Below, piece by piece: positions 55,528 to 63,969 of a stretch of DNA of 64,000 bases. This stretch comes from a virus: positions 1 through 64,000 of IMG/VR virus record IMGVR_UViG_3300033545_000002. One strand, written 5' to 3'. The position numbers and the translations under genes are program-made. Within the stretch, counting starts at the first letter, position 1. Each line of letters starts with the position of its first letter. The notes under the pieces are model-generated. The model was not told where the DNA came from. It worked only from the letters and a program-made list of their open reading frames with translations, and did no database searches.

Positions 55528-57534
55528 TCATCTGACCGGAGGGAACACAGATTGAGACGCTTTTAGCATCCGTTGTACGCTGTTGTCTGTAGTGTTTGTA
55601 AATACAAGTTGATCGGCTCCATATTCACACATGATTGTCGCCATCGTTACGTGGGAATTTTGAGAATTGGCAATGTCAAAGTTAATGAAATCCAAAAGCC
55701 CATCTTCAAAAGGATAGCACTCTACCTGATCTTTATCTTCCTCCGGATTTTTTGGAGCGGCAAATTTAGTGGCCAACCGCTGAACGCCATTCTCGGTTGT
55801 CTTATCTGTCGTGTGCATCCCGAAAATTCCTTTCTTGTCAGTCAATAAGAAATCTTCCATCCCGTTATCTATAAAGACATCATCGGTATCCCCTACGTTT
55901 CTTTCCACTTTTATCGGAGCGCCGTAATACCTACAGGCTTTTACCGCTTCGAAGTGTGCGTCTTTTGGATCATCTGGCCTATGCAACATCAACGCACAAT
56001 ACTCATTTACAACTCCACTGCCAAAATAATCAAACTTTTTCCAGACAACCAAGCAGGCTAATGACAAGTTTTTGCTTGTAGTGTTTTTCTTCTTAAACTT
56101 TATGGGGTCGTACCCAATTACAAATTCAGGATTGGTAGGTTTCAAATACTGACCTTTTACACTGCTCCGCCATCTATTTCTAGTATCAATATTCCGTTCT
56201 GCCGAAAAAAATGGGTGGATAGCGATCAACCATATCCCACCTTCATCTGGTTCAAATGAAACTCGCCCTTTCATATCCGGCATACTAAAGTTGCCTCTTA
56301 CATACGGTTTTTTGTCTCTCGGCAAAAGGTTCAGTGCGTCAAGTCTATCTTGCATCCTTAATGCCGGTAGATAATCCTTGCTCGTCGCTGCCAGCAATCC
56401 GTGTTTCCTTATCAATGGCAACCGGCGCATTTCAAAGATTCTCGCTTTGGAATTAGCCGGATGTTTATTAACTTCCCCTTTTACATAGGCTTCGGCGCTA
56501 TCCTTGTTTATTTTTCCGAACTTTGTATAAGCTGGGTCGCGGTGTTCCTCTGGAATATCCGCTGAATGAATGGCGCTAATAAACCATTCGTAAAGTCCGC
56601 TAGTCGTTCTACCGTTGGCATCCCTTATCTTTGGATTACTATCATAGACTATTTTGCACCCTTCTTTAACGGACTGGGCAACGTCGTCTGAATCTCCCAT
56701 CGTGGAAAGCACATCGACCTTTCCTTTGATCCCATATTCCACCACGCATTTTTTGTTGACCCCAAGCGTTTCTTCAATGGATGCCTCCGTCCATTTAAAG
56801 GCTTCGTCCATTATAATCAGCTTCTTCTTGTAGGTGTCTACCGCATGGGCAACGGTGGGATAGGCCATAACAGTACCCTTCAAATAATCGTCAGGCACAT
56901 CGTTTAAAACATCAACCTTATTATTGACAAGCTCTAAGGCATTCCTCGGCTTTTTCCCGTTGGGCGCATAGAACATCCCTCGCATCCAGCGGGGCCTTTC
57001 CATGTACGAATCAATGATTGGTCGCAAAAGCGATTGGATGCATTTCGGGTGATCAGTGCTTTGTAGTGCAATCTTGTGGTTTTCATCTTCAATAAGGGTA
57101 TATATTGCTTCCTCTAATTCCTCCGTTGTGATTCCGCACCGCCTGCACTTTAAAATCGCTTTGCCGTAACAATAAGGGTCTTTCCGCACCAAGTCCCGGA
57201 AGTAAAAGTCAAACCGCTGCTGCTCCAAATATTGAGCATACCCAAACTCCCATTTAGACATCTGCATGAAGTCCCAATGCATTCCTGTTATCCAAATCAA
57301 CTCACCGCCAATGAACATCCACATCCCGTTATAGAAGTAGTCGTCCATTTTTTCGATGTACTCTCCCCTCTCTCTTACCGTCATCCTCTTTACGTCTCTT
57401 ATCTCCGGCCGCCGCCATATCTGGTCCTCTTTTTTCTTATCGTAGTTCAGAATTAGCTTTTCGTCTCTGGGCTCAGGCGGCAAAGAATATTCGTATAAGC
57501 CGTCCATTAACTGTATAATATTCCCTTTAGCCAT
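55528..57534 (-). CDS. terL: Terminase large subunit
   Basis: Start ATG at 57534 (MAKGNIIQLMDGLYEYSLPP), 668 residues. ATPase motifs: a deviant Walker A (LKCRRCGITTEE) near 130 and Walker B (KKLIIMDEAFKW) near 235. The nuclease part starts with FVIGYDPIKF (first Asp of the RNase H-like centre) and ends with conserved Asp-containing segments. It packages DNA into the head and cuts it. Preceded by zinc-ribbon and winged-helix genes, followed by GroES-like genes. Overlaps the zinc-ribbon gene by 8 bases. Confidence 0.8.
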   Translation of the reverse strand: MAKGNIIQLMDGLYEYSLPPEPRDEKLILNYDKKKEDQIWRRPEIRDVKRMTVRERGEYIEKMDDYFYNGMWMFIGGELIWITGMHWDFMQMSKWEFGYAQYLEQQRFDFYFRDLVRKDPYCYGKAILKCRRCGITTEELEEAIYTLIEDENHKIALQSTDHPKCIQSLLRPIIDSYMERPRWMRGMFYAPNGKKPRNALELVNNKVDVLNDVPDDYLKGTVMAYPTVAHAVDTYKKKLIIMDEAFKWTEASIEETLGVNKKCVVEYGIKGKVDVLSTMGDSDDVAQSVKEGCKIVYDSNPKIRDANGRTTSGLYEWFISAIHSADIPEEHRDPAYTKFGKINKDSAEAYVKGEVNKHPANSKARIFEMRRLPLIRKHGLLAATSKDYLPALRMQDRLDALNLLPRDKKPYVRGNFSMPDMKGRVSFEPDEGGIWLIAIHPFFSAERNIDTRNRWRSSVKGQYLKPTNPEFVIGYDPIKFKKKNTTSKNLSLACLVVWKKFDYFGSGVVNEYCALMLHRPDDPKDAHFEAVKACRYYGAPIKVERNVGDTDDVFIDNGMEDFLLTDKKGIFGMHTTDKTTENGVQRLATKFAAPKNPEEDKDQVECYPFEDGLLDFINFDIANSQNSHVTMATIMCEYGADQLVFTNTTDNSVQRMLKASQSVFPPVR

Positions 57535-57721
57535 TATGCAATTTATAGAATTCAAGGGCTTTCCCAATCAATTCCCTTCTATTAGAATGCCAGTTAGCCA
57601 TGTACTCTGATTTGCAGGTCCGGCAATAAGCCTGTTTTTTAGCCAATAACTCAGGTTCTATAGGATGCCCGCAGTTAGAGCAATCAGCTTTCCGATGTCC
57701 TTTTTTTGACCTGATTATCAT
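57527..57721 (-). CDS. Small zinc-ribbon protein (64 aa)
   Basis: Start ATG at 57721 (MIIRSKKGHRKADCSNCGHP). CSNC at ~14-17 and CRTC at ~33-36 form a four-Cys zinc ribbon, followed by KSEYMANWHSNRRELIGKAL, as in small phage zinc proteins next to terminases. It overlaps the terminase start. It may bind DNA or the terminase. The frame extends further upstream but that part is the operator region. Confidence 0.6.
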   Translation of the reverse strand: MIIRSKKGHRKADCSNCGHPIEPELLAKKQAYCRTCKSEYMANWHSNRRELIGKALEFYKLHNG

Positions 57722-57745
57722 TTTAACTTCTACTAGACGTTCTTT

Positions 57746-57797
57746 GTGGAACATCCGTGGAACCAAATATACGAAATCGTGGAACTTTTCGTGAAAC
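57746..57797. repeat. Phased GTGGAAC array flanking a promoter
   Basis: GTGGAAC occurs at 57746-57752, 57757-57763 and 57779-57785, with a near copy GTGAAAC at 57791-57797. The first three starts are spaced by 11 and 22 bases, one and two helical turns. A leftward TATATTTG (-7 box) lies at 57771-57764, in the empty 11-base register, and a TTTC at 57796-57793 could be its -33. The array lies between the winged-helix gene and the terminase pair. Candidate pac/terminase binding site or operator. Confidence 0.7.
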
Positions 57798-57819
57798 ACC
57801 AAAACAGACAGAATAAAAT

Positions 57820-58614
57820 TCAGCAATTAACGGCATACTTCGAAATAATGTCGTTCGCCATAGCTATCCCCAATGCTGTAATTCTGAGTTTAACGCCCTT
57901 GCTTCGCCCGATCTTATCCACCAATCCTTTCCTTTGCAGGCTGCCGAAGGCTAGTCTTATTTGAGTGCCGCTGGCGTTGTAAGCGTACTTGTAAACCTCT
58001 TTATATATCTGACTGCTAACCATTTCCCGGCCGTGGTAGAGGAAAATAAGGACTAGGAATTCGGGCATTCCGATGCCTATGCTCATTACCCACTTCTTCT
58101 TTTGGGATTCGTAAAAGGATAAAAATCGGCAGATATACTCCATTTGCGTCTTATATTCGCCAATCTTTGTATTTTTTTGATTTTTATTCTGAATTAAAAA
58201 GTTGTATGCTGGGCTAACTGATAAGGAATTCATCCTCCCATACGTATCCATCAATTCTTTTCCCGCCAAACAGAAATCTCCGTGCGAAATTAGCTTTCCA
58301 GCTTCCTCAACGGTATTCCCTCCTTTCTTTAAAGACGCCTTCCAAGCCAGAAACTCGCCCTCAGTCATGCCCTCCTTCTCGTCCTCTACCATCAAAATCC
58401 AGCGTTTATTTAACGCTTTTAGCAGCACATACATCTTCCCAGCTAAACCAAGTTTGTTAGAAGATTTGGCATCATACACGGCCCCGCGCCGGAACATTTT
58501 AAACATTAATTCTTTGGGCAACTGGCTCTTTTCCAAAGGCCCCATGTTCTCGGCCAACTTAGCGAACAAGAGGTCGAAATTGTCGTTTTCGATATCGAAT
58601 CTAAGTTTCGGCAC
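57820..58614 (-). CDS. Protein with C-terminal winged helix (264 aa), possible TerS or regulator
   Basis: Starts with GTG at 58614, which overlaps the TAG of the upstream gene by 1 base. Residues ~185-262 (MPEFLVLIFLYHGREMVSSQ, AYNASGTQIRLAFGSLQRKG, LVDKIGRSKGVKLRITALGI) are a MarR-like winged helix: three helices then a strand-turn-strand wing. The N-terminal part is helical and unknown. Being just upstream of the terminase and next to the phased repeats, it is a candidate small terminase subunit or a repressor. Confidence 0.6.
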   Translation of the reverse strand: MPKLRFDIENDNFDLLFAKLAENMGPLEKSQLPKELMFKMFRRGAVYDAKSSNKLGLAGKMYVLLKALNKRWILMVEDEKEGMTEGEFLAWKASLKKGGNTVEEAGKLISHGDFCLAGKELMDTYGRMNSLSVSPAYNFLIQNKNQKNTKIGEYKTQMEYICRFLSFYESQKKKWVMSIGIGMPEFLVLIFLYHGREMVSSQIYKEVYKYAYNASGTQIRLAFGSLQRKGLVDKIGRSKGVKLRITALGIAMANDIISKYAVNC

Positions 58615-59228
58615 TATATGTTGTGGGTATACATTTTAAAGGACTGAGCTTGGTAAGCAGACCAATCTATGTCTCGTTTTTCGATGCTCGAATATCCTGG
58701 GCGCTGGTTACTCAACATTGGCAGAGTGCAAAAACTCTTATTTAACGGCTGAATGAACCGCATGAGCAGAATATCGTAAGCCAGGGTGGGATTCTTTTCA
58801 ATAAGGGGTACGATGAGTTTCATAGCCTCCGAGCTGTAAACTATAGCGTTAGTGGAGTACGATGAACGGATACGTAGAATATTTTGTGATACTCTTTCAG
58901 GACGCGACAATAAATTACAGGATAAGAAAAGACAGTGGTAGTCTTTCGGAACTTGTGGCCATATTTCGTCCATTGCTGGCCAGAATGGTACAAGGAAATG
59001 ATTGTCATCCTCTAAGACCAAAACATTTTTTTCTTTCTTCGCTACGGTACAAGTAAACAGTCGGTGCATTGTCAGAAGCAACCCAACTACTCCGTTTTCG
59101 TGTTCTGTCGCTTCCCATCTCGCAGACTGAATATCATGCTCCTGAAGCTCAGGCCAAATTACCTCAGTACGCTTCGCCCCAACTTCATTAGGTAGAGAGA
59201 TTACAAATATTTTGTCGAAGTACTTCAT
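58614..59228 (-). CDS. GT25-type glycosyltransferase-like (204 aa)
   Basis: Starts MKYFDKIFVISLPNEVGAKR (usual N-terminal N-L-x-R-R position modified), with NVLVLEDDNHFLVPFWPAMD giving the E-D-D metal motif typical of family GT25. It probably transfers a sugar to LPS or a phage glycan. It is the leftmost gene of the glycan cluster and overlaps the FkbM gene by 4 bases. Confidence 0.6.
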   Translation of the reverse strand: MKYFDKIFVISLPNEVGAKRTEVIWPELQEHDIQSARWEATEHENGVVGLLLTMHRLFTCTVAKKEKNVLVLEDDNHFLVPFWPAMDEIWPQVPKDYHCLFLSCNLLSRPERVSQNILRIRSSYSTNAIVYSSEAMKLIVPLIEKNPTLAYDILLMRFIQPLNKSFCTLPMLSNQRPGYSSIEKRDIDWSAYQAQSFKMYTHNI

Positions 59229-59848
59229 TTTTTGACCAAAAGGGCATCACCCCAATTAGTATTACCGGCCCACATGGTTTCTACCCTCACAAGATCAAAT
59301 TTAGCCAAAAATTCGTCAAGTTCTTCAATGAGAGGACAACCGACATACAGGTGCGCCTTATTGACCTCCAAATAAACCCATTTGAATTGGTTAAGCAACC
59401 CGCCCATCCCTCTCAGGGCAAACAATTCCGCCCCCTGTATATCAATGTTCAGGAAATCAAAATCATTCAACTCGCCGTTCGGAAATAAGGAATCTATCCT
59501 CCATATTTTACAAGGAATGTCCCTTGTATAGAAAACGTCCGGGTGAACGACCTTGTGGGTTCCTAGCTCAAGTATTGAACTTGACTGCCCGGCGTTGTTC
59601 GATTCATGTAGCACAACATCCCCGTTTATATCGCCTATGCAAACATTGTATGCCGTGGCCTCTGGATTAGATGAAATGTTACTGACCAATTTTTTATAGA
59701 TGTCGGGGTTCGGCTCTATCCAAATCTGTTTTTTTACTCCAAGTTCCATATACACGGGAAATTCCTCCCCAATATTTCCGCCAATATGAAGCACTCCTTT
59801 CGGATGAATCTTGTATTTCGGCCAAAGACCTCTGAAATCTATAAGCAT
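59225..59848 (-). CDS. FkbM-family methyltransferase (207 aa)
   Basis: The FkbM pattern is clear: HPKGVLHIGGNIGEEFPVYM (SAM-binding Gly loop), KQIWIEPNPDIYKKL, and FDFLNIDIQGAELFALRGMG with the Asp-x-Gln-Gly-x-Glu block, then WVYLEVN. FkbM enzymes O-methylate sugars or hydroxyl groups in polysaccharides and natural products. It lies 3 bases after a second methyltransferase gene. Confidence 0.8.
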   Translation of the reverse strand: MLIDFRGLWPKYKIHPKGVLHIGGNIGEEFPVYMELGVKKQIWIEPNPDIYKKLVSNISSNPEATAYNVCIGDINGDVVLHESNNAGQSSSILELGTHKVVHPDVFYTRDIPCKIWRIDSLFPNGELNDFDFLNIDIQGAELFALRGMGGLLNQFKWVYLEVNKAHLYVGCPLIEELDEFLAKFDLVRVETMWAGNTNWGDALLVKK

Positions 59849-59851
59849 TTG

Positions 59852-60394
59852 TTACGGTTTACGTACCCAAAAAGAAGCCATTGCCGGTTCTTCATCAGGC
59901 ACTATATTTATTTCAAGACCTTTCTCTTTGAAAAAATCGTTCACCGCCTTGTTTACCCCATAAGATAAGTTCAAATAGTCATGCCCGCTGATAATGCCAC
60001 CTGAAACGACTTTGGGGAAAGATAATACCAGATCGTTCATCACATTGTAGTAGTCGTGCGCCGCGTCGATGTAAATAAGGCCAAATGTATTGTCAGGCAA
60101 TAGTGGAATTTTGTCTTTCGTAAGTCCCCTCAATTCAAAAACTTTATAATCCCACGGCTTAATTCGCTGCATTGCTTCGTAGTGATTATTGTCATGCCAT
60201 GATTGGTTAAACCCTCCGTCGCCAGCTTGACCAGGAATACAAGCCCAGTTGTCGATCATATAGAACACGTCCACATTCCATCCGCATATCTGCTGGCTGA
60301 ATCTTCCTTCGGCGCAACCTAATTCGGCCACAATTCTAGGAAGTTTAAACTCATCCAGCAATTTACCAAGCTCCGATCTGAAATTTATTTGCAT
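59852..60394 (-). CDS. Class I SAM methyltransferase (180 aa)
   Basis: Residues 21-40 (IVAELGCAEGRFSQQICGWN) are motif I for SAM binding; DVFYMIDNWA gives motif II and FGLIYIDAAHDYYNVMNDL the acidic motif after the substrate pocket. Ends with GGIISGHDYL, typical of Methyltransf_24-type sugar or natural-product methylases. Overlaps the next glycosyltransferase gene by 10 bases. Confidence 0.75.
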   Translation of the reverse strand: MQINFRSELGKLLDEFKLPRIVAELGCAEGRFSQQICGWNVDVFYMIDNWACIPGQAGDGGFNQSWHDNNHYEAMQRIKPWDYKVFELRGLTKDKIPLLPDNTFGLIYIDAAHDYYNVMNDLVLSFPKVVSGGIISGHDYLNLSYGVNKAVNDFFKEKGLEINIVPDEEPAMASFWVRKP

Positions 60395-61170
60395 TCTACA
60401 AAGTTAAATGTTGCCGGATCAAAATCTGTTATCTTATCCTGCCACCAATATCTTGAATTTTCAATACTTCCATTCAGCTTACTAAACCCAGAGAAGCGAG
60501 TAATCCCGGTCCCGATGTCAGATAAATTATCAATCTGTTTCACTGCCCCCGGCAAAAGGCAGTACGTCTTTAACATGGGTTGCATTCGGATCATGCTGTA
60601 GTCGATCCCTATTGAAGTCGGGATTTGGCTTTCTAAGGTGCCTAAGACCTGTTCAATGCTATTCTTGTTCACTATATAGGCATACGTGCAGAAGCAAGCC
60701 AAAGTTCTTAATATGCGAGGGTCATCTGTACGGTCTGCATCCCTGCCCAAATCAATACCGGGCAAAAGCGGATTGTGTCCTGTGTACCAATGCGGCGGTC
60801 CGATATGCACGGTAGCTCCAAGCCAAATTATATCCCAATTCTTCCCGTCAAGATATTTTTCAAAGTACTCGATCCTTTCGTGGAAGTCTGAACAAATGTC
60901 CAAATCATCCTCCATCACGAATGCATGTTTATTAACAGACAACGCCTTTTGCATTACTCCCATTTGACTAGCATAGCATCCGCAAGCGCCAGGAGTGCGC
61001 CTTAGCATGGTCCCCCATTTATTATGATCCCATTGATGATCTCGCGTCCTTATCGCATCAAATCGCTCTGCTTTGATCCCTACGCGCTCCAATTCTTTCT
61101 CCATTCGCTCCCGCCTGTCTGTTCGGTGCGCTAAATTTACATAGGCTATATAGCAGTCGTCTAAAAGCAT
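60385..61170 (-). CDS. GT25-type glycosyltransferase (261 aa)
   Basis: Starts with AYVNLAHRTDRRERMEKELE, the family's N-L-x-x-R-x-D-R-R motif, then CGCYASQMGVMQKAL and HAFVMEDDLDICSDF with the E-D-D metal motif. GT25 members add sugars to LPS or, in animals, to collagen. Length (261) fits. It likely decorates a host or virion glycan. Confidence 0.8.
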   Translation of the reverse strand: MLLDDCYIAYVNLAHRTDRRERMEKELERVGIKAERFDAIRTRDHQWDHNKWGTMLRRTPGACGCYASQMGVMQKALSVNKHAFVMEDDLDICSDFHERIEYFEKYLDGKNWDIIWLGATVHIGPPHWYTGHNPLLPGIDLGRDADRTDDPRILRTLACFCTYAYIVNKNSIEQVLGTLESQIPTSIGIDYSMIRMQPMLKTYCLLPGAVKQIDNLSDIGTGITRFSGFSKLNGSIENSRYWWQDKITDFDPATFNFVECK

Positions 61171-61730
61171 GGTACATTGTCGTTTTTAACAACAGACCAG
61201 ACCCCATGCCCGTCCCTTGTGGAAGCGATATAAAGCCGGTCGGCTGGAATTATTTCTCTTACGGCCCTGCCAACTTCCGGATTTTCGGTGGACAGTACAT
61301 CATGTCCCGAAAGTATCCCATCATGGAGTAGCTTTCTGTTCCAAAGAAAAATTTCGGCGCGGGTCTGATTATATTTATGAGAACTGTCGATAAAAATATG
61401 GTGGAAATAGCCGTCTGGGAATTTCGTGGACGCGTCAAGCGAACTCATTTCCAAAAACTCAATCTTATTCCCCAATCCGCTATTCACTAAGTTACTGATT
61501 ATTTCGTTCCGCTGGCTTGCTCCTCCGTAGTCGCAATTATCAACGGCAATGAATCTTTCGATCTCTTTGCCAGCGTTCAGTATGGCTTCTGCCAAAAATA
61601 TGCAACTCTTACCCGTTCCCAATCCCACTTCCACCACCCTTGCAGGTGACGGTATCCGTTCTGCAACGCTCAGGTAATACGATTCGTAATCAAACATACT
61701 TCCGCCTATTTGTGCCGAGTAATTCCGCAT
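61161..61730 (-). CDS. Class I SAM methyltransferase (189 aa)
   Basis: ARVVEVGLGTGKSCIFLAEA is a SAM-binding motif I; FIAVDNCDYGG motif II; GYFHHIFIDSSHKYNQTRAE motif IV-like; LHDGILSGHDVL ends it. It resembles Methyltransf_24-type sugar methylases. It overlaps the downstream GT25 gene by 10 bases, so the two are probably a working pair. Confidence 0.75.
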   Translation of the reverse strand: MRNYSAQIGGSMFDYESYYLSVAERIPSPARVVEVGLGTGKSCIFLAEAILNAGKEIERFIAVDNCDYGGASQRNEIISNLVNSGLGNKIEFLEMSSLDASTKFPDGYFHHIFIDSSHKYNQTRAEIFLWNRKLLHDGILSGHDVLSTENPEVGRAVREIIPADRLYIASTRDGHGVWSVVKNDNVPCF

Positions 61731-61742
61731 AGTTAAATACTT

Positions 61743-62051
61743 TTAATTCATCCCCGTCGATGGCCTTAATCTTGATTGAAGTTGCTCTATAGATTCGGCC
61801 ATGTCTTTTTTATATCTAGGTTCGCAGTTTTCAGCGTATTCCTGTTGACCCGCGTACGTCTCAATAAGAAATCTGTTCATTACTCCCATCTGCATTTCAA
61901 TTGGGATGTCTTCGAATTGCACTCCGTCCCTAAATAGATTTCGCCATACTTCTTTCTTTTGATAGCCGATTATCCATTTTTTGAAAACATCTATAGCGTA
62001 AGGGCATTTTTCCTCCATTTCTTCAAAAAACGCTTTATCCAGTCTTCCCAT
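61743..62051 (-). CDS. Hypothetical protein of the glycan cluster (102 aa)
   Basis: Start at ATG 62051 (MGRLDKAFFEEMEEKCPYAI), just after the glycosyltransferase stop. Helical, with DVFKKWIIGYQKKEVWRNLF. No family recognised; possibly a small partner of the adjacent glycosyltransferase. Confidence 0.5.
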   Translation of the reverse strand: MGRLDKAFFEEMEEKCPYAIDVFKKWIIGYQKKEVWRNLFRDGVQFEDIPIEMQMGVMNRFLIETYAGQQEYAENCEPRYKKDMAESIEQLQSRLRPSTGMN

Positions 62052-62053
62052 TG

Positions 62054-63208
62054 TCAAATATTTTGCTCCCACCTGAATTGAAGTGTTTTTTCGGCTCCGC
62101 ATCCGCAGTCGGACCAAAAACCTTTTAGTCTCTTGCAATCACATTCCTTTACCCCTTCGAATTCATCTCCCGGTTGACCAGGTATCACTCCGTTGATAAC
62201 ATGCGCTCCCGCTTTTAAACAGGCGTCTGCGTAATAGACCTCCACATCTTGCGATTTGATATTTTGGACAACACCCATCATTTCTTTTATCCTTGCTGTC
62301 CATGTGTGGTTTGCTAAAACGTATTGCCTACCCGCTTCGCCGATTCTCTTTGCAGATTCTGGCCTGGCTAAATAATATTCAATCTTTTCCTTTAGGAAAT
62401 GGAAGTCGGGCCACCAATCCAGCACGTCTACATCAAACAACTTTTCTACCCCTTTAAAATGCTTTGTCAGGCAAAGTACTCCGCACATCATAGCCCTCCA
62501 AATTCTATCCGACTGGTAAAGAGTATGATTGAAATTATTGTGACAAACGACGATAGCGGCAGATTGATAAATCTCTACTTCCTCTTTTTGACCGATCATT
62601 TTACTACCATCCCAATTGTTGCCGTATACTTTGAAATCGTCCGGGAACTCTTTCTGCAAAAACTCTACCATTTCAACCCGCTCTTTTGATAACGGGAATT
62701 GATGGTTTGTGTTCATAAAATTGTTTCCGATGAACACAACGCCTTTTCGCTCCTTAGTTTCGTCCGGCTTGTAGATGTCAGGGTCCGCACTGCTCTGTAA
62801 ACACATGACGTTATTGTACCCACGCCTATTGCATTCGTCTACGTCCTCCTGATTTGAAAAACACATTAAACCGATATGAGGAACGAGATTGTACATCCAT
62901 TGTGTTTTCTCGTTGATACGAATATCGAAAGTAAAGTTGACAGTGAAAGCTATTTTTGAAAGAGCCTGCCATGTTTCTAAGTCTATGATGTCGCTCGATT
63001 GTATTTGGGCAAAGATCAGGTCCGGCTTCATCTTCTCGGCCTCATGGATCATCGCACGTTGCATCAAGTCTTTGCCTATCTGGTATCTTTCCAGTTGAAA
63101 ATCGAAACACTTGTAATCCACAAATCCTGCCTGCATAAATCCGTCCATGATACCCTTGTTGGAATATCCGTTCGGAGCAATCAACGCGATATGGAAAACT
63201 TTGGTCAT
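62054..63208 (-). CDS. CgeB/GT-B-type glycosyltransferase (384 aa)
   Basis: ATG at 63208 (MTKVFHIALIAPNGYSNKGI) overlaps the upstream stop as ATGA. The C-terminal half shows the GT-B nucleotide-sugar site: FKVYGNNWDGSKMIGQKEEV, SAAIVVCHNNFNHTLYQSDR, MMCGVLCLTKHFKGVEKLFD. This pattern is typical of CgeB-like group-1 transferases. The last 30 residues are Cys-rich (CDCKRLKGFWSDCGCG), perhaps zinc binding. Sugar donor unknown. Confidence 0.75.
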   Translation of the reverse strand: MTKVFHIALIAPNGYSNKGIMDGFMQAGFVDYKCFDFQLERYQIGKDLMQRAMIHEAEKMKPDLIFAQIQSSDIIDLETWQALSKIAFTVNFTFDIRINEKTQWMYNLVPHIGLMCFSNQEDVDECNRRGYNNVMCLQSSADPDIYKPDETKERKGVVFIGNNFMNTNHQFPLSKERVEMVEFLQKEFPDDFKVYGNNWDGSKMIGQKEEVEIYQSAAIVVCHNNFNHTLYQSDRIWRAMMCGVLCLTKHFKGVEKLFDVDVLDWWPDFHFLKEKIEYYLARPESAKRIGEAGRQYVLANHTWTARIKEMMGVVQNIKSQDVEVYYADACLKAGAHVINGVIPGQPGDEFEGVKECDCKRLKGFWSDCGCGAEKTLQFRWEQNI

Positions 63209-63969
63209 AACTTTATCCATTCTGGTAAAAGAATATCTTTTGTATCAACGTCCCGATTGTATTCGTCTTTCCAAAAATCTTGGAACCATTTTTTTTGAGT
63301 AATGACCAACTTATCCGGATTCCTGTTCAAATACGCTCCCCACCAAGAAAAGGTGCTACTGCTAGAAATATTACAGGCGCAACAACTAATCTCAATCAAA
63401 TCTTCCTCTATACTTTTATTTTCGCTGTATTCGAAATCATAAATATGACCGAACGTCGCCTTGAAGTATGGAATGTCGTCCGAATAAACACGAAACCGTT
63501 TAATGCCCTTTGTTTCCCTTACTAGATCGATAGATGCTCTTATGTATGGCTCGTCGATCAAAATATGTTTTCCAGGTATCGTCCTGAAGTCACCAAACCT
63601 CCCGTGCAAACTACAAACATCTTCAATACATTTCCAAGGATAGTTAAACAGTTCTATAATCTTATCTCTGTACTCATCAAAGAAAAGAGGACTTTGCCAG
63701 TAACCGCGAAGGACAACCTGCAAGCCATCCCATTCTTTCTTGTACTCAATCGGCGCATGATGGAAGTGCTGCTCTACTATTTCAATGTCTTGCCTTCCTT
63801 GAACCCAGTTAGGATTTACTAAGTGTTGCAGGTAAATTGGACAATGGTATTGATCATGCGTCCGATTTGGTACGGTAAACTCTACTCCATTTTTTAATGA
63901 CAGCCCTGCCGCTGTAGCAGTCTGAAATAAAAAATTCCCCATTCGACCACCGTGGATAAACCCGATCAT
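63205..63969 (-). CDS. GT11-type alpha-1,2-fucosyltransferase-like (254 aa)
   Basis: Family GT11 signatures: IGFIHGGRMGNFLFQTATAA at the N terminus, then SLHGRFGDFRTIPGKHILID (HxRxGD-like GDP-fucose motif, here HGRFGD), and ISSSSTFSWWGAYLN plus TQKKWF at the end. GT11 enzymes add alpha-1,2-linked fucose to galactose. It is the first gene of the cluster seen; more may lie beyond the window. Confidence 0.8.
   Translation of the reverse strand: MIGFIHGGRMGNFLFQTATAAGLSLKNGVEFTVPNRTHDQYHCPIYLQHLVNPNWVQGRQDIEIVEQHFHHAPIEYKKEWDGLQVVLRGYWQSPLFFDEYRDKIIELFNYPWKCIEDVCSLHGRFGDFRTIPGKHILIDEPYIRASIDLVRETKGIKRFRVYSDDIPYFKATFGHIYDFEYSENKSIEEDLIEISCCACNISSSSTFSWWGAYLNRNPDKLVITQKKWFQDFWKDEYNRDVDTKDILLPEWIKL

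Noticed and set aside
35287-57534. Firm assignment to crAss-like phages
   Set aside because: Gene order and protein sizes are suggestive, but without a terminase or portal phylogeny I cannot separate this from other large Bacteroidetes podovirus-type groups.
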